Position numbers and translations under genes: made by a program
The notes under the pieces: generated by a model
The model's database searches: none
The model's input: only the letters and a program-made list of their open reading frames with translations
What the model was told of the DNA's origin: nothing
Assembly: GCF_049670895.1 (NCBI RefSeq)
Contig: NZ_CP187170.1
DNA length: 64,000 nucleotides
Source of the DNA: Pasteurella sp049670895
GTDB taxonomy: Bacteria > Pseudomonadota > Gammaproteobacteria > Enterobacterales > Pasteurellaceae
Direction: 5' to 3' (one strand)
Shown here: piece by piece, positions 52,568 to 62,400 of the stretch
How positions within the stretch are numbered: position 1 is the stretch's first letter
How the letters are laid out: each line of letters begins with the position of its first letter

Positions 52568-54610
52568 TTAGTTGCTTCGAGCCTGCATTTTATTTGCCTC
52601 AAACGCCACCATATCTGCCGCCATTTTTTCAGCCTCTTTTAAATAAAAATCAGGGGCTTCATAATCTTTTGGCAAATCATCTAGGTTTTTCAACGCTTTT
52701 TTGCCTTCTCGTTTAAAACGTGCATTGAGTGCTTTCAAGCGTCTTAAATCATCTTTATCGTTCTCTACTTTACGAATTTGATAATTTAATGACAAATATT
52801 TACGCTCACGGCGTTCATCTCGAATATTGAGTTCTTCTTTTAATGCAAGGAACTCGGGATCTTTTTCCATTCTTTGTTGGTGATTTTTCGCTAAATAATC
52901 CATTGCCTGACGAGCTTGTGCTACTTCAGAATAAGTCGCTGCGGGGATTTTATCCCAAGGCAATGCATTATCTTCTTTCTCCTCGCCATACTCTTTCATA
53001 TCAATTGCAGGTGGGAAATCAATATCCGCTGCCACACCTTTAAGTTGCGTACTGCCACCATCAATTCGATAGAATTTTTGAATAGTATATTGAATTAAAC
53101 CTAATGGTTCTTGATTAGCATCGAAAGCAAAATTTAATGAGCGGCTTTGTTGAACCGTCCCTTTCCCGAATGTGTTTTGTCCAATCACCACAGCCCGATT
53201 ATAATCTTGCATGGCTGCGGCAAAAATCTCCGATGCGGATGCACTAAAACGATTAATCATCACCAATAATGGACCAGAATAAACCTGTGCATTATCAGGA
53301 TCTTCATGAATACGAATACGTTGGAACGCATCACGGACTTGCACAATTGGACCATCGCTAATAAATAAACCACTTAATGCCACTGCCTCCGTTAAGGCAC
53401 CACCGCCATTATCACGTAAATCAATAATTAATGATTGCACTTTTTTGGTTTTTATTTCGTTTAATAACTTACGTACATCATTGCTTAACCCGATATAAAA
53501 ACTAGGGATTTTAATTGAGGCGATCTGATAACCATTCACTTTTGTGATGGTCAGTTTTGCAGCTTGATCTTCAATTCGGACTTTATCCCTCACTAAGGTG
53601 ATAATTTTCGATTTTCCCCCTTTCGCAGGTTCAATCTCTAAGCGGACTTTTGTGCCTTTCTTGCCTTTAATTTTGTCCACAATATCTTCTAAACGCCAAC
53701 CAATGATATCTTCAATTTCACCTGTTGCTTGCCCGACACCAATAATTTTATCGCCTGCTTTTAATTTTTTACTCCGATCCGCAGGAGCACCAGGAACTAA
53801 GGATTTAATACTCGTGCCATCATCTTCACTTTGTTGTAATGTTGCACCAATTCCCTCTAAAGAAAGATTCATGCTTTCATTAAAGCTTTTTGCAGTACGA
53901 GGGGCTAAATAGCTAGTATGAGGATCAATTTCTCTTGCAAAAGCATTGAGATATACTTGAACAATATCATCGGCTTTTGTCTGAGTTAGACGGCGAATGG
54001 CTAAATCATAGCGTTTAGTCAATTTCTTTTTAATTTCAGACCATTTTTTATCTTTTAACTTGAGGTTGATCACATCATTTTTGACGCGTTGTTGCCAAAG
54101 TGCATCTAATTCAGCTTGATCTTTTGGCCAAGGTGCTTTTTCTCGATCAATTTCAATTTGCTCATTGCCCGCTAAGTTAGGTTCTTTATCTAACAAAGAA
54201 AGGGCATATTGATAACGTTCATAACGTCTTTTCATCATCAATTCATACATGTCAAAGGCAATATCTAAATTCCCTTCGTTAAGTGCATCATCAAGCTTAT
54301 TGGCAAATTTTGCACGCATTTCGTCGACATCAGACTTTAAAAACAAATTGCGATTAAAATCTAACGACTTCAAATAACGGTCAAAAATTTTCTCTGAAAA
54401 TACATCATCCAACTGAAACTTGCGGTAATGACTTTGTGTCAATCTTGTTGCGGCTCGCTTAGTGGCTAACTGATTTTCTTCTGAAGGTTGTGGAATAACA
54501 ATATCACTTTGTTTAAGTTTAGGTTGGACAGCCTCTACAACAGGAATATTTAAAAAGAAAGCCCCTAATAAAAGATAGGTTAAGTAGCTTTTGGTTTTAC
54601 TAAATGCCAT
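52568..54610 (-). CDS. prc: Tail-specific (C-terminal processing) protease
   Basis: Periplasmic S41 protease that trims FtsI and degrades murein hydrolases with its adaptor NlpI. 680 residues: signal peptide, N-terminal domain (30-240), PDZ domain (about 245-335, GIGATLQQSEDDGTSIKSLVPG), then the protease domain with RDNGGG, FSASASEIFAAAMQDY (nucleophile Ser) and GKGTVQQ (general-base Lys), and a DUF3340-type C-terminal region. AGGAACATCTAA precedes the ATG. Downstream of proQ on the same strand, as in E. coli. Confidence 0.97.
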   Translation of the reverse strand: MAFSKTKSYLTYLLLGAFFLNIPVVEAVQPKLKQSDIVIPQPSEENQLATKRAATRLTQSHYRKFQLDDVFSEKIFDRYLKSLDFNRNLFLKSDVDEMRAKFANKLDDALNEGNLDIAFDMYELMMKRRYERYQYALSLLDKEPNLAGNEQIEIDREKAPWPKDQAELDALWQQRVKNDVINLKLKDKKWSEIKKKLTKRYDLAIRRLTQTKADDIVQVYLNAFAREIDPHTSYLAPRTAKSFNESMNLSLEGIGATLQQSEDDGTSIKSLVPGAPADRSKKLKAGDKIIGVGQATGEIEDIIGWRLEDIVDKIKGKKGTKVRLEIEPAKGGKSKIITLVRDKVRIEDQAAKLTITKVNGYQIASIKIPSFYIGLSNDVRKLLNEIKTKKVQSLIIDLRDNGGGALTEAVALSGLFISDGPIVQVRDAFQRIRIHEDPDNAQVYSGPLLVMINRFSASASEIFAAAMQDYNRAVVIGQNTFGKGTVQQSRSLNFAFDANQEPLGLIQYTIQKFYRIDGGSTQLKGVAADIDFPPAIDMKEYGEEKEDNALPWDKIPAATYSEVAQARQAMDYLAKNHQQRMEKDPEFLALKEELNIRDERRERKYLSLNYQIRKVENDKDDLRRLKALNARFKREGKKALKNLDDLPKDYEAPDFYLKEAEKMAADMVAFEANKMQARSN

Positions 54611-54700
54611 TTAGATGTTCCTAAAAAGAAAAGACAATAGATACGCTATTGCATGAATTTAATAGATGAATGCCATCAATTAAGATGGCATTGATAATAG

Positions 54701-55342
54701 TTATGAAAATAAACGGTCTGCCGTCACACTGATCACTAAACCATTTTCTAATTCAACACGGGCTAATTCTTTTACGCTCTCTAAAAAAATAGCATTTTTC
54801 GCATGCTCTCCAACTTTCACTTTCACTTTATCACCTTTTTGTAACTGTGCCATATCTACAGCATTTAAAGCCACTTTAGGTTTACGAGGTGCTTTGGTTT
54901 TTACCCCTGTTTTTTTATCTTTAATTTGTGTTTGTGCAGTTTTGTTATTTGGACGACGTGTTGAACGTTTCTTTTCGGGATTGGCTGCATTTTCTGCCGC
55001 ACGTTTCTCAGCCACTTTGGCTTTCGCTTCGGCTAATTGTGTTGCTGCATGTTGTGCATGTTCTTCTTCTAATACGCCACAAGGATTACCTTGTAAATCT
55101 ACACGCTCTGCCCCAACTTTACAGCCATGCAAATAACGCCAGTTAGAGGTATACGCACGTAATGCTTGGCGTAATTGTGTTTTACTTACACGTTCATCTT
55201 CTTGTAATGCTTCTGCTAAATCTTGAAAGACACCAATTTTAAGTGGCTTTGCTTCCCCCGCCAATGAAAAACAAAGTGGAAACTTTTCCACTAAATAGGC
55301 AATAATTTCTTTATTATTTGTTAATTTTTGAGCTTCTGTCAT
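54701..55342 (-). CDS. proQ: RNA chaperone ProQ
   Basis: FinO-domain RNA-binding protein that stabilises small RNAs and mRNA 3' ends. 213 residues: FinO domain (about 8-120; FPLCFSLAGEAKPLKIGVF, LRQALRAYTSNWRYL), a basic Lys/Ala linker (about 125-170), and a C-terminal Tudor-like domain (KGDKVKVKVGEHAKNAIFLE). ATG at 55342 with AGGA upstream is preferred to the non-ATG extension at 55357. An inverted repeat ATGCCATC/GATGGCAT (54670-54691) lies after the stop. It may act on the sRNAs in this window (inference). Confidence 0.95.
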   Translation of the reverse strand: MTEAQKLTNNKEIIAYLVEKFPLCFSLAGEAKPLKIGVFQDLAEALQEDERVSKTQLRQALRAYTSNWRYLHGCKVGAERVDLQGNPCGVLEEEHAQHAATQLAEAKAKVAEKRAAENAANPEKKRSTRRPNNKTAQTQIKDKKTGVKTKAPRKPKVALNAVDMAQLQKGDKVKVKVGEHAKNAIFLESVKELARVELENGLVISVTADRLFS

Positions 55343-55575
55343 TGCTAGTTCCTGCATGTCAATTTTTATAGAAAAAAACTCGATATAGTTTAGCTCACTT
55401 TCAGAAAAAATGACAATTATATAATCAAATAAATACGTTAATTTACGTTTCTAAACAAAAACGAAAGCCTGTATTTAATCCATTTGTTAATTTTTTATAA
55501 ATATTTCCAAATGATTTTAGACAAGCTAGAATATAAGCTTTATCTTGCACCTCTACTTATTGAGATAAACGTTAC

Positions 55576-56832
55576 ATGATGAAACAACCTGATCCAACAC
55601 CAACTCACGAATTTAGCTGTTGTGCTGATTGCAATGCGGTGGTTTCAATCCCAATATTGCAAAATAAACAATTTGCAGCTTGTCCTCGTTGTCATCATGT
55701 TCTCCGTTCTAGCGATCGTTGGAATTTACACCGCTGTGCCATGATTGCCCTTTCTATTCTCATTTTAATGCCGTTTGCGTTAAATTATCCACTATTAAGT
55801 ATTGAATTATTAGGGGTGAAAATTGATGCCTCTGTTTGGGGTGGCGTATGGAAAATGGCTACGCAAGGGTATCCCTACACGGCGTTTTTAGTGTTCATTT
55901 GTGCCGTATTTATGCCGATTTCTTTTGCACTATTGGTGATACTTTTACGCCTATCGCAATTAATGAAAATTAAACCTCGCCACTTACTGATTGCACTGAC
56001 ATATATCAAACCTTGGGTGATGTTTGATGTTTACCTTGTTGCACTAGGGGTCACCATTTTTAAAGTGCGGGAATATGCCAGTTTACATGTGGATGTGTAT
56101 TTGATTGCCTTTGTCTTTACCGCACTGTTAACCACTCTCCTTTTTATTAAATTAAACCCGAAAGAATTGTGGTGCGATTTTTATCCCGAACATAAACCCT
56201 TTACACAAATCTCTTCGATTTATCGACCGCACTTTTGTACAGAATGCCAATATACCTTTGCAAAAGCCTCACAAGATCGTAAAAAACGGGCTATTTGTCC
56301 TCGTTGCCATTCTTTTTTACATCATTCCCCCGAGATTCGTTTACAACGGACATGGGCAACCTTACTTGCAGGGATTATTATGATTTTCCCTGCTAACTTA
56401 TTGCCGATGTCAATTGTTTATCTCAATGGTGCCCCCACTGCAGACACCTTAATGTCTGGGGTCATCAGTTTTATGGAGATGGGGAGCTATTTCATTGCCT
56501 TTATTGTATTTATGGCGAGTATTTTTGTGCCTATCAGTAAAATTTTGATTATGCTTTATTTACTGATTTGTGTGCATTTTGAATTACGCCATTCTATCAA
56601 ATGGCAAATGCGTTTATTACACTTCGTCCACTTTGTGGGGCGTTGGTCCATGCTAGATTTATTTGTACTAGCCTTAATGATGTCTTTAGTTACCCGTGGG
56701 CAAATTATTGATTTTTCAGTAGGTCCTGCGGCATTTTACTTCGGCATCGCAGTATTTTTAACCATGATATCGACCTCACAATTTGATAGTCGACTTATTT
56801 GGAATATTTATGACAAAGAACAAACAAAATAA
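55576..56832 (+). CDS. letA: LetA (YebS/PqiA-family) inner-membrane lipid-transport protein
   Basis: 418-residue membrane protein with two PqiA-type modules, each starting with a four-Cys zinc ribbon (CCADC...CPRC at about 15-40; CTEC...CPRC at about 220-245) followed by about four membrane segments. Paired with a seven-MCE-domain protein, the arrangement of E. coli LetA-LetB, thought to move phospholipids between the two membranes. The letB start lies inside the letA 3' end (23-base overlap), so translation is coupled. An uptake sequence is in the gene (56226-56234). Confidence 0.92.
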   Translation: MMKQPDPTPTHEFSCCADCNAVVSIPILQNKQFAACPRCHHVLRSSDRWNLHRCAMIALSILILMPFALNYPLLSIELLGVKIDASVWGGVWKMATQGYPYTAFLVFICAVFMPISFALLVILLRLSQLMKIKPRHLLIALTYIKPWVMFDVYLVALGVTIFKVREYASLHVDVYLIAFVFTALLTTLLFIKLNPKELWCDFYPEHKPFTQISSIYRPHFCTECQYTFAKASQDRKKRAICPRCHSFLHHSPEIRLQRTWATLLAGIIMIFPANLLPMSIVYLNGAPTADTLMSGVISFMEMGSYFIAFIVFMASIFVPISKILIMLYLLICVHFELRHSIKWQMRLLHFVHFVGRWSMLDLFVLALMMSLVTRGQIIDFSVGPAAFYFGIAVFLTMISTSQFDSRLIWNIYDKEQTK

Positions 56833-59470
56833 TGTAGCCAAAAAGCTTTATCACGAAGCTCAAGCAAACCTTAAACAAGTCAAACGCATTTCGCCATTTT
56901 GGTTATTGCCTTTTATTGCACTTTGTATTGGGGCGATTTTGTTTTTCCAAATCGTGCAAGAACAAGGGCAATCTATTCGTATTACCTTTGCCAATGGTGA
57001 AGGGATCGTTGCAGGGAAAACTCAAGTGCGTTATCAAGGCTTGCAAATTGGGGTGGTTAAAAAAGTCAATTTCACCAATGATTTAAAACAAGTTGAAGTG
57101 CTTGCGAATATTTACCCTGAAGCCAAAAGTGTCTTGCGTGAAAATACTAAATTTTGGCTTGTCAAACCCAGTGCATCTTTAGCTGGGATTTCAGGAATTG
57201 ATGCCTTAGTTTCAGGGAATTACATCACCTTACAACCGGGTGATGGGGATACTGAAGACGAGTTTGTGGCTGAAACCGAAGGCCCGATTGCCCAAGTGGA
57301 CGATGGCGATTTATTGATTCACTTAATTGCCGATGATTTAGGCTCAATTTCCATTGGGGCGTCGGTGTATTTCAAGAAATTGCCAGTAGGGAAAATTTAT
57401 GATCATCGCTTGATTGAAAATGGCAAAAAGGTTTCGATTGATGTCGTGATCGACAAAGCTTATGCTCATTTTGTGAAAAAAGACAGCCATTTCTGGAATA
57501 TTAGCGGTATCAATGCAGAAATTGGCTTATCTGGCATTAATATTAATGTCGACAGCTTAAATGCGGTGGTACAAGGTGCGGTGTCTTTTGATTCACCAAA
57601 TGAAAGCGAACCAGCCAACTACAACACTAGCTTTACGCTTTATTCTAATTTCCAAGCGGCTAAACGGGGCACTGCTATTGATATTCGCTTACCTGCCGAT
57701 ATTGATTTACCCGTTGGGCAAACCGCGGTTTATTACCAAAATAAAGAAATTGGCATTTTATCCGAACTGCATCTCGTGGAAAATGGGCAATCCTTGCGTA
57801 AAGGTGTGTTACTGGTTGACCCCGCAATGAGCCATGTATTTAAAACACATTCCAATATCGTATTACGCAATAAAAAGACGAAGCTTGGCGACTTGGCTAA
57901 CTTACAAAATCTGTTCCGAGGGGAATATTTTGAAGTTATTGCAGGTTATGGTGAGCCACAAAAACACTTTGATGTCATCAAAGAAAATGAACTGTTGTTA
58001 CAACAACCCAATACGTTGGTATTAACCCTCACCGCACCAGAAAACTACGGTGTCAGCGAAGGGCAACCACTTTACTATAACAACATTACGATTGGTGAAG
58101 TCATTGAACAAAACCTTGATATTGATGGCGTTCGTTTTAAAGTCGCCATTACTGAAAAATACCGTCATTTAATCCACCAAGACACCCATTTTATTGCCGC
58201 TTCACATTTTGATATTAATTTAGATGTGAATGGATTGCGTTTTGAAGCCGCCTCACCAGAAAAATGGTTGCAAGGGGGCATTCGTGTGATGGCAGGCAAG
58301 GAAAATCAAGGAGAAGCAAAAACCAGTTATCCGTTATACAAAGACATCAGCAGTGCAGAAGCGGGGATTACCCATGGTAAAGTCTCTGCCACAACCACCT
58401 TAACAACCTCAAGGCTGCCAAGTATTAACCAAGGTTCACTGGTGCTTTATCGTCAATATGAAGTGGGGAAAGTGTTAGAAATTCGTCCAAAGCGTGATCA
58501 TTTTGAAGTGGATCTGTTTATTTATCCAAAACACCAACATTTACTGACCAATAAAACGGTTTTTTGGGTAGAAAGTGCGGCTCAAATTGATATCACACCG
58601 AAAGGCATCAGCATTCAAGCCACGCCTATCGCCCGTTCATTGAAAGGGGCAATTAGTTTTGATAATACAGGATATGGTAAAAATAACGTGCTTTACCCCA
58701 ATGAATTGCGGGCAAAATCTTCAGGTCAACAGCTGACCTTTACCACAGATGATGCCACTAACTTAAGTAAAGGCATGAGCTTACGTTATTTAGGATTAAC
58801 CATCGGCGAAATTGACAGTATTCAATTGGAAGCGAAAACCCAGAAAATTGTGGCAAAAGCATTAATTAATCCACAATATATGGCATTAGTGGCAAAAGAA
58901 GGCAGTAAATTTAAACTCATCTCACCACAAATTTCTGCTGGTGGCATTGAAAATTTAGAGAGTTTATTACAGCCTTATATTGATGTGGAGATTGGTCAAG
59001 GTAAAGCCAAAACTCAATTTACGCTCTTGCAATCTGTTCCAAATAATAAATACACCCAAGGTTTCCCACTCGTGCTAGAAACCCATGATGCATTAAATAT
59101 TACAGCAGGTTCACCGATTTTATATCGAGGCGTTGAGGTAGGTACGATCAAAAAGCTAGAACTTAACCCATTGGGTGATCGTGTTTTTGTGCATATTCTG
59201 ATTGCTCAAAAACACAAACATTTAGTAAGACAAAATTCAGAATTCTGGATCGCCGCAGGTTATGACTTCAATTTTACGTTGAAAGGTGCAGAAGTGAATA
59301 CGGGATCTGTCCAACAATTCTTAAAAGGTGGCATTGCATTTTCAACCCCTTCTGGCACGGTTATCCAGCCAGCGGCGAAAGAAAATCAACATTTCTTATT
59401 GCAAATAAAACGCCCTGCGGAAGCGAAACAATGGCATTCAGGTGCGTTGCCGAAAGAAGGGAATCCTTAA
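56810..59470 (+). CDS. letB: LetB (YebT), seven-MCE-domain lipid transport tunnel
   Basis: 886 residues: cytoplasmic N-terminus, one membrane anchor (about 28-48, FWLLPFIALCIGAILFFQIV), then a long periplasmic part with seven MCE domains. I count them by their recurrent beta strands ending in VRYQGLQIG, VYFKKLPVG, VYYQNKEIG, LYYNNITIG, VLYRQYEVG, LRYLGLTIG and ILYRGVEVG. Seven MCE domains identify LetB (YebT) rather than the three-domain PqiB. It forms a stacked-ring tunnel across the periplasm in E. coli. ATG at 56810 follows GGAATATTT; earlier frame start 56783 is unlikely. Confidence 0.94.
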   Translation: MTKNKQNNVAKKLYHEAQANLKQVKRISPFWLLPFIALCIGAILFFQIVQEQGQSIRITFANGEGIVAGKTQVRYQGLQIGVVKKVNFTNDLKQVEVLANIYPEAKSVLRENTKFWLVKPSASLAGISGIDALVSGNYITLQPGDGDTEDEFVAETEGPIAQVDDGDLLIHLIADDLGSISIGASVYFKKLPVGKIYDHRLIENGKKVSIDVVIDKAYAHFVKKDSHFWNISGINAEIGLSGININVDSLNAVVQGAVSFDSPNESEPANYNTSFTLYSNFQAAKRGTAIDIRLPADIDLPVGQTAVYYQNKEIGILSELHLVENGQSLRKGVLLVDPAMSHVFKTHSNIVLRNKKTKLGDLANLQNLFRGEYFEVIAGYGEPQKHFDVIKENELLLQQPNTLVLTLTAPENYGVSEGQPLYYNNITIGEVIEQNLDIDGVRFKVAITEKYRHLIHQDTHFIAASHFDINLDVNGLRFEAASPEKWLQGGIRVMAGKENQGEAKTSYPLYKDISSAEAGITHGKVSATTTLTTSRLPSINQGSLVLYRQYEVGKVLEIRPKRDHFEVDLFIYPKHQHLLTNKTVFWVESAAQIDITPKGISIQATPIARSLKGAISFDNTGYGKNNVLYPNELRAKSSGQQLTFTTDDATNLSKGMSLRYLGLTIGEIDSIQLEAKTQKIVAKALINPQYMALVAKEGSKFKLISPQISAGGIENLESLLQPYIDVEIGQGKAKTQFTLLQSVPNNKYTQGFPLVLETHDALNITAGSPILYRGVEVGTIKKLELNPLGDRVFVHILIAQKHKHLVRQNSEFWIAAGYDFNFTLKGAEVNTGSVQQFLKGGIAFSTPSGTVIQPAAKENQHFLLQIKRPAEAKQWHSGALPKEGNP

Positions 59471-59486
59471 AACTTTCAAAAAAAAG

Positions 59487-59510
59487 ACCGCACTTAAAAG
59501 GAAGTGCGGT
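59487..59510. terminator. Inverted uptake-sequence pair after letB
   Basis: ACCGCACTT (59487-59495) and AAGTGCGGT (59502-59510), 6-base loop, A-run before it and TCTTC after. Ends letAB and could serve pepT from the other side. Confidence 0.7.
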
Positions 59511-59719
59511 TCTTCATACTGTAAGAGTATCAGTTAAACTGATTCAGTTTATGAATAAAATCTTTAAAGTTTAGCTGTACCAAAGTTGAAAACTCAGGTA
59601 ACGAAACGATTCTATGAAAAAACAAAATTAAATGCAAACTAAAAAACTGACAATAATTTTAAATCATTTACAATAGACGAAAAAATCGTCAATTTTTTGT
59701 CAAAAATACTTAAATATCG

Positions 59720-60964
59720 TTATTTTTCAATCATTGCCAAATTTGCAATATTTACAATTACCTTAACGGTATTTTGCATCCCTTCCAATGTGATCAGCTC
59801 ATGCTTACTATGGAAATTATAGCCCCCTGTAAAAATATTTGGACAAGCAATCCCATTTGCTGCTAACCAAGCCCCGTCTGTCCCACCTCGAATGGCTTTA
59901 TGCAAAGGCATAATCCCACATTTTTGCATCGCCTGATCAGCCAACTGCACCGCTCGTGGTACTTTTTCGACCATGGTGTACATATTTCGATAACTCTCTG
60001 AAATATCAACGGAAATAGGTTTTTTCAGGGCTTTTTTCTGATTAAAATCAGCCACTAATTGCTGAATAAAGCGTTTACGATGTTCAAAATTTTCCTGATC
60101 AAAATCTCGAATCAAATAATGTAGCTCGACTTTTTCAATATCCCCCGAAAAACGTGCTAAATGATAAAATCCTTCTTTTCCTTCTGTCTTTTCAGGGGTT
60201 TCATCGGGCGGAAAACCTTGTTGAAATTCACAGGCTAACGTCAAGGCATTCACCAATTTATCCTTCGCCGCCCCCGTATGAATATTCGTTCCCTCAATAG
60301 TGACAACAGCACTAGCAGCATTGAAGTTCTCATATTCCAATTCCCCGACTTCACCACCATCAATGGTATACGCCCAATCACATTTAAATTGTTCAAGCGG
60401 GAAAAATTGCATACCTAGCCCAATTTCCTCATCAGGTGTGAAAGCCACGCGAATATTACAATGTGGCAATTCCCCCTCTTTTAGCACAGCAAGTGCGGTC
60501 ATAATTTCTGCAATTCCTGCTTTATTGTCTGCCCCAAGCAACGTATTGCCATCTGCGACAATCAAGGTTTTTCCCACCAATTGATGTAAAAAATGATAAT
60601 GTGCGGGACTAATAAATTCATTACCGACCCCCAAAGCAATATCGCCACCACGGTAATTTTCTATCACCTCAGCTTGTACATTTTTACCGCAGCATTCCGT
60701 CGCCGTGTCTAAATGGGCTATCAAACCAATGGTTGGGGCATCTGGGGAGATATTCGAAGGCAAAAAAGCCGTGACAACTGCATGTTTTGAGATTTCAATA
60801 TTCTCTAATCCAAGGGCAAATAATTCTTGCTGTAAATGTCTAGCCAGTTTCAACTGCCCGACAGAACTCGGCGACGTTTTCGCCCCTATTTTTGCTTGCG
60901 TGTCATAGGTCGTATAATGTAAAAAACGTTCAAGTAATTGATATTGATGAGTGTTTGTAAGCAT
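59720..60964 (-). CDS. pepT: Peptidase T (tripeptidase)
   Basis: M20-family zinc aminotripeptidase. 414 residues. Metal and catalytic residues: GLIAHLDTA (His, Asp), GADNKAGIAE, FTPDEEIG (catalytic Glu pair), YTIDGGEVGELEYENF, and the C-terminal GGYNFHSKHE (final His). GGTDGA near residue 350 is intact. In Salmonella pepT is induced anaerobically through FNR; an FNR-like site lies upstream here. Uptake sequence in the gene (60491). Divergent from potABC. Confidence 0.96.
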   Translation of the reverse strand: MLTNTHQYQLLERFLHYTTYDTQAKIGAKTSPSSVGQLKLARHLQQELFALGLENIEISKHAVVTAFLPSNISPDAPTIGLIAHLDTATECCGKNVQAEVIENYRGGDIALGVGNEFISPAHYHFLHQLVGKTLIVADGNTLLGADNKAGIAEIMTALAVLKEGELPHCNIRVAFTPDEEIGLGMQFFPLEQFKCDWAYTIDGGEVGELEYENFNAASAVVTIEGTNIHTGAAKDKLVNALTLACEFQQGFPPDETPEKTEGKEGFYHLARFSGDIEKVELHYLIRDFDQENFEHRKRFIQQLVADFNQKKALKKPISVDISESYRNMYTMVEKVPRAVQLADQAMQKCGIMPLHKAIRGGTDGAWLAANGIACPNIFTGGYNFHSKHELITLEGMQNTVKVIVNIANLAMIEK

Positions 60965-61287
60965 GATGAAATGTCTCTTTCAAAAAAGATATCTCAGTTT
61001 AATGATAAAGTTGCCCTTATATCTTGATATATCACAACTTTTTTTCAGATTTTAAGAAAATACTTTTGACTATTCTTTTTAAATTTTCAATCTTAGCCTT
61101 TTCTTTTTCATTGCAAAAATCCAGCCGCTTTCATTCCGATTTTTTTTATAAAATCCCTTTTAATTCTGAAGTAATCGCTATATCATTAGCATTTCTTTTT
61201 ATCGTCACCGCCCGCAGTGTGTCTGTCGGCATTTTGCTTCTACTCAATACCTTGAAAATAGGTACATTAGGGAGAAAACCAAAGCTA
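60965..61287. other. Divergent pepT/potA control region
   Basis: 323 AT-rich bases. A frame in phase with potA is open from 61024 and encodes a Leu/Phe-rich stretch, but it lacks a start with a ribosome site and has no counterpart in known PotA proteins, so I treat it as non-coding. It holds the FNR-like site and a plausible potA ribosome site AGGGAGA (61269-61275). Confidence 0.6.
61024..61037. promoter_or_regulatory. FNR- or CRP-like site upstream of pepT
   Basis: TTGATATATCACAA: a perfect FNR half-site TTGAT and a degenerate second half, 60-73 bases before the pepT ATG. Suggestive because FNR activates pepT in Salmonella. Confidence 0.35.
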
Positions 61288-62400
61288 GTGGAAAGTCCAG
61301 TTCAAAACAAGCCAATTATTGAGCTTCGTTCTATTACAAAATCTTACGGCAATAAAACCATCATTGAAAATTTCAATTTAACGATTAATAATGGTGAATT
61401 CTTGACCATTCTTGGTCCTTCAGGTTGTGGTAAAACAACCGTTTTACGTTTGCTTGCGGGTTTAGAAGAATTAGATTCAGGTCATATTATTCTTGACGGC
61501 GAAGATATCACCGATGTTCCTGCTGAACAACGTCACGTCAATACCGTATTCCAAAGTTATGCCCTCTTTCCACATATGACAATTTTTGAAAATGTGGCCT
61601 TTGGCTTACGTATGCAAAAAGTACCTAACCACGAAATCAAACCTCGTGTACTTGAAGCCTTGCGTATGGTGCAATTAGAAGAATACGCAGAAAGTAAACC
61701 AGCCCAACTTTCAGGTGGTCAACAACAACGTATTGCCATTGCTCGTGCCGTGGTGAATAAACCTAAAGTGCTTTTGCTTGATGAATCTCTTTCAGCCCTA
61801 GACTATAAATTACGTAAACAAATGCAAAATGAATTGAAAGTGTTACAACGTAAATTAGGGATCACCTTTGTCTTTGTCACACATGATCAAGAAGAAGCAT
61901 TAACCATGTCAGATCGCATTATTGTGTTACGTAAAGGTCATATTCAACAAGACGGTACGCCTCGTGAAATTTATGAAGAACCGAAAAACTTATTCGTTGC
62001 GAAATTCATCGGTGAAATTAACGTGTTTGATGCCACGGTGATACAACGTATTGATGAGAAACGAGTAAAAGCCAATGTTGAAGGCAGAATTTGTGATATT
62101 TATACCGCACTTAATGTGGTTGAAAATCAGAAATTGAAAGTATTATTGCGTCCAGAAGATATTGTGATTGAAGAACTTGATGAAAATGAAAGTTCAAAAG
62201 CCATTGTTGGTCATGTTAGCGATCGTAACTATAAGGGAATGACATTAGAATCAAATATCACCCTTGATCACAACGGCATGAATGTACTGGTGAGCGAATT
62301 TTTTAATGAAGACGATCCAAATATCGATCACTCTTTAGGTCAAAAAGTGGCATTAACATGGCACGAAGGCTGGGAGGTTGTGCTGAGCGATGAAGAATAA
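61288..62400 (+). CDS. potA: Spermidine/putrescine ABC transporter ATPase
   Basis: ATPase of the PotABCD polyamine importer. About 370 residues. Walker A GPSGCGKTT, Q-loop VFQSYALFPHM, signature LSGGQQQRIAIARAV, Walker B VLLLDESLSALD, switch His THDQEEA, then the C-terminal regulatory TOBE domain (LRPEDIVIEE). The start is inferred to be GTG at 61288: the following residues VESPVQNKPIIELRSI align without gaps to the H. influenzae N-terminus, and AGGGAGA lies 12 bases upstream. Overlaps potB by 11 bases. Confidence 0.93.
   Translation: MESPVQNKPIIELRSITKSYGNKTIIENFNLTINNGEFLTILGPSGCGKTTVLRLLAGLEELDSGHIILDGEDITDVPAEQRHVNTVFQSYALFPHMTIFENVAFGLRMQKVPNHEIKPRVLEALRMVQLEEYAESKPAQLSGGQQQRIAIARAVVNKPKVLLLDESLSALDYKLRKQMQNELKVLQRKLGITFVFVTHDQEEALTMSDRIIVLRKGHIQQDGTPREIYEEPKNLFVAKFIGEINVFDATVIQRIDEKRVKANVEGRICDIYTALNVVENQKLKVLLRPEDIVIEELDENESSKAIVGHVSDRNYKGMTLESNITLDHNGMNVLVSEFFNEDDPNIDHSLGQKVALTWHEGWEVVLSDEE

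Noticed and set aside
54670..54691. Inverted repeat ATGCCATC/GATGGCAT after proQ as a terminator
   Set aside because: No T-run follows on either strand, so I mention it only with proQ.
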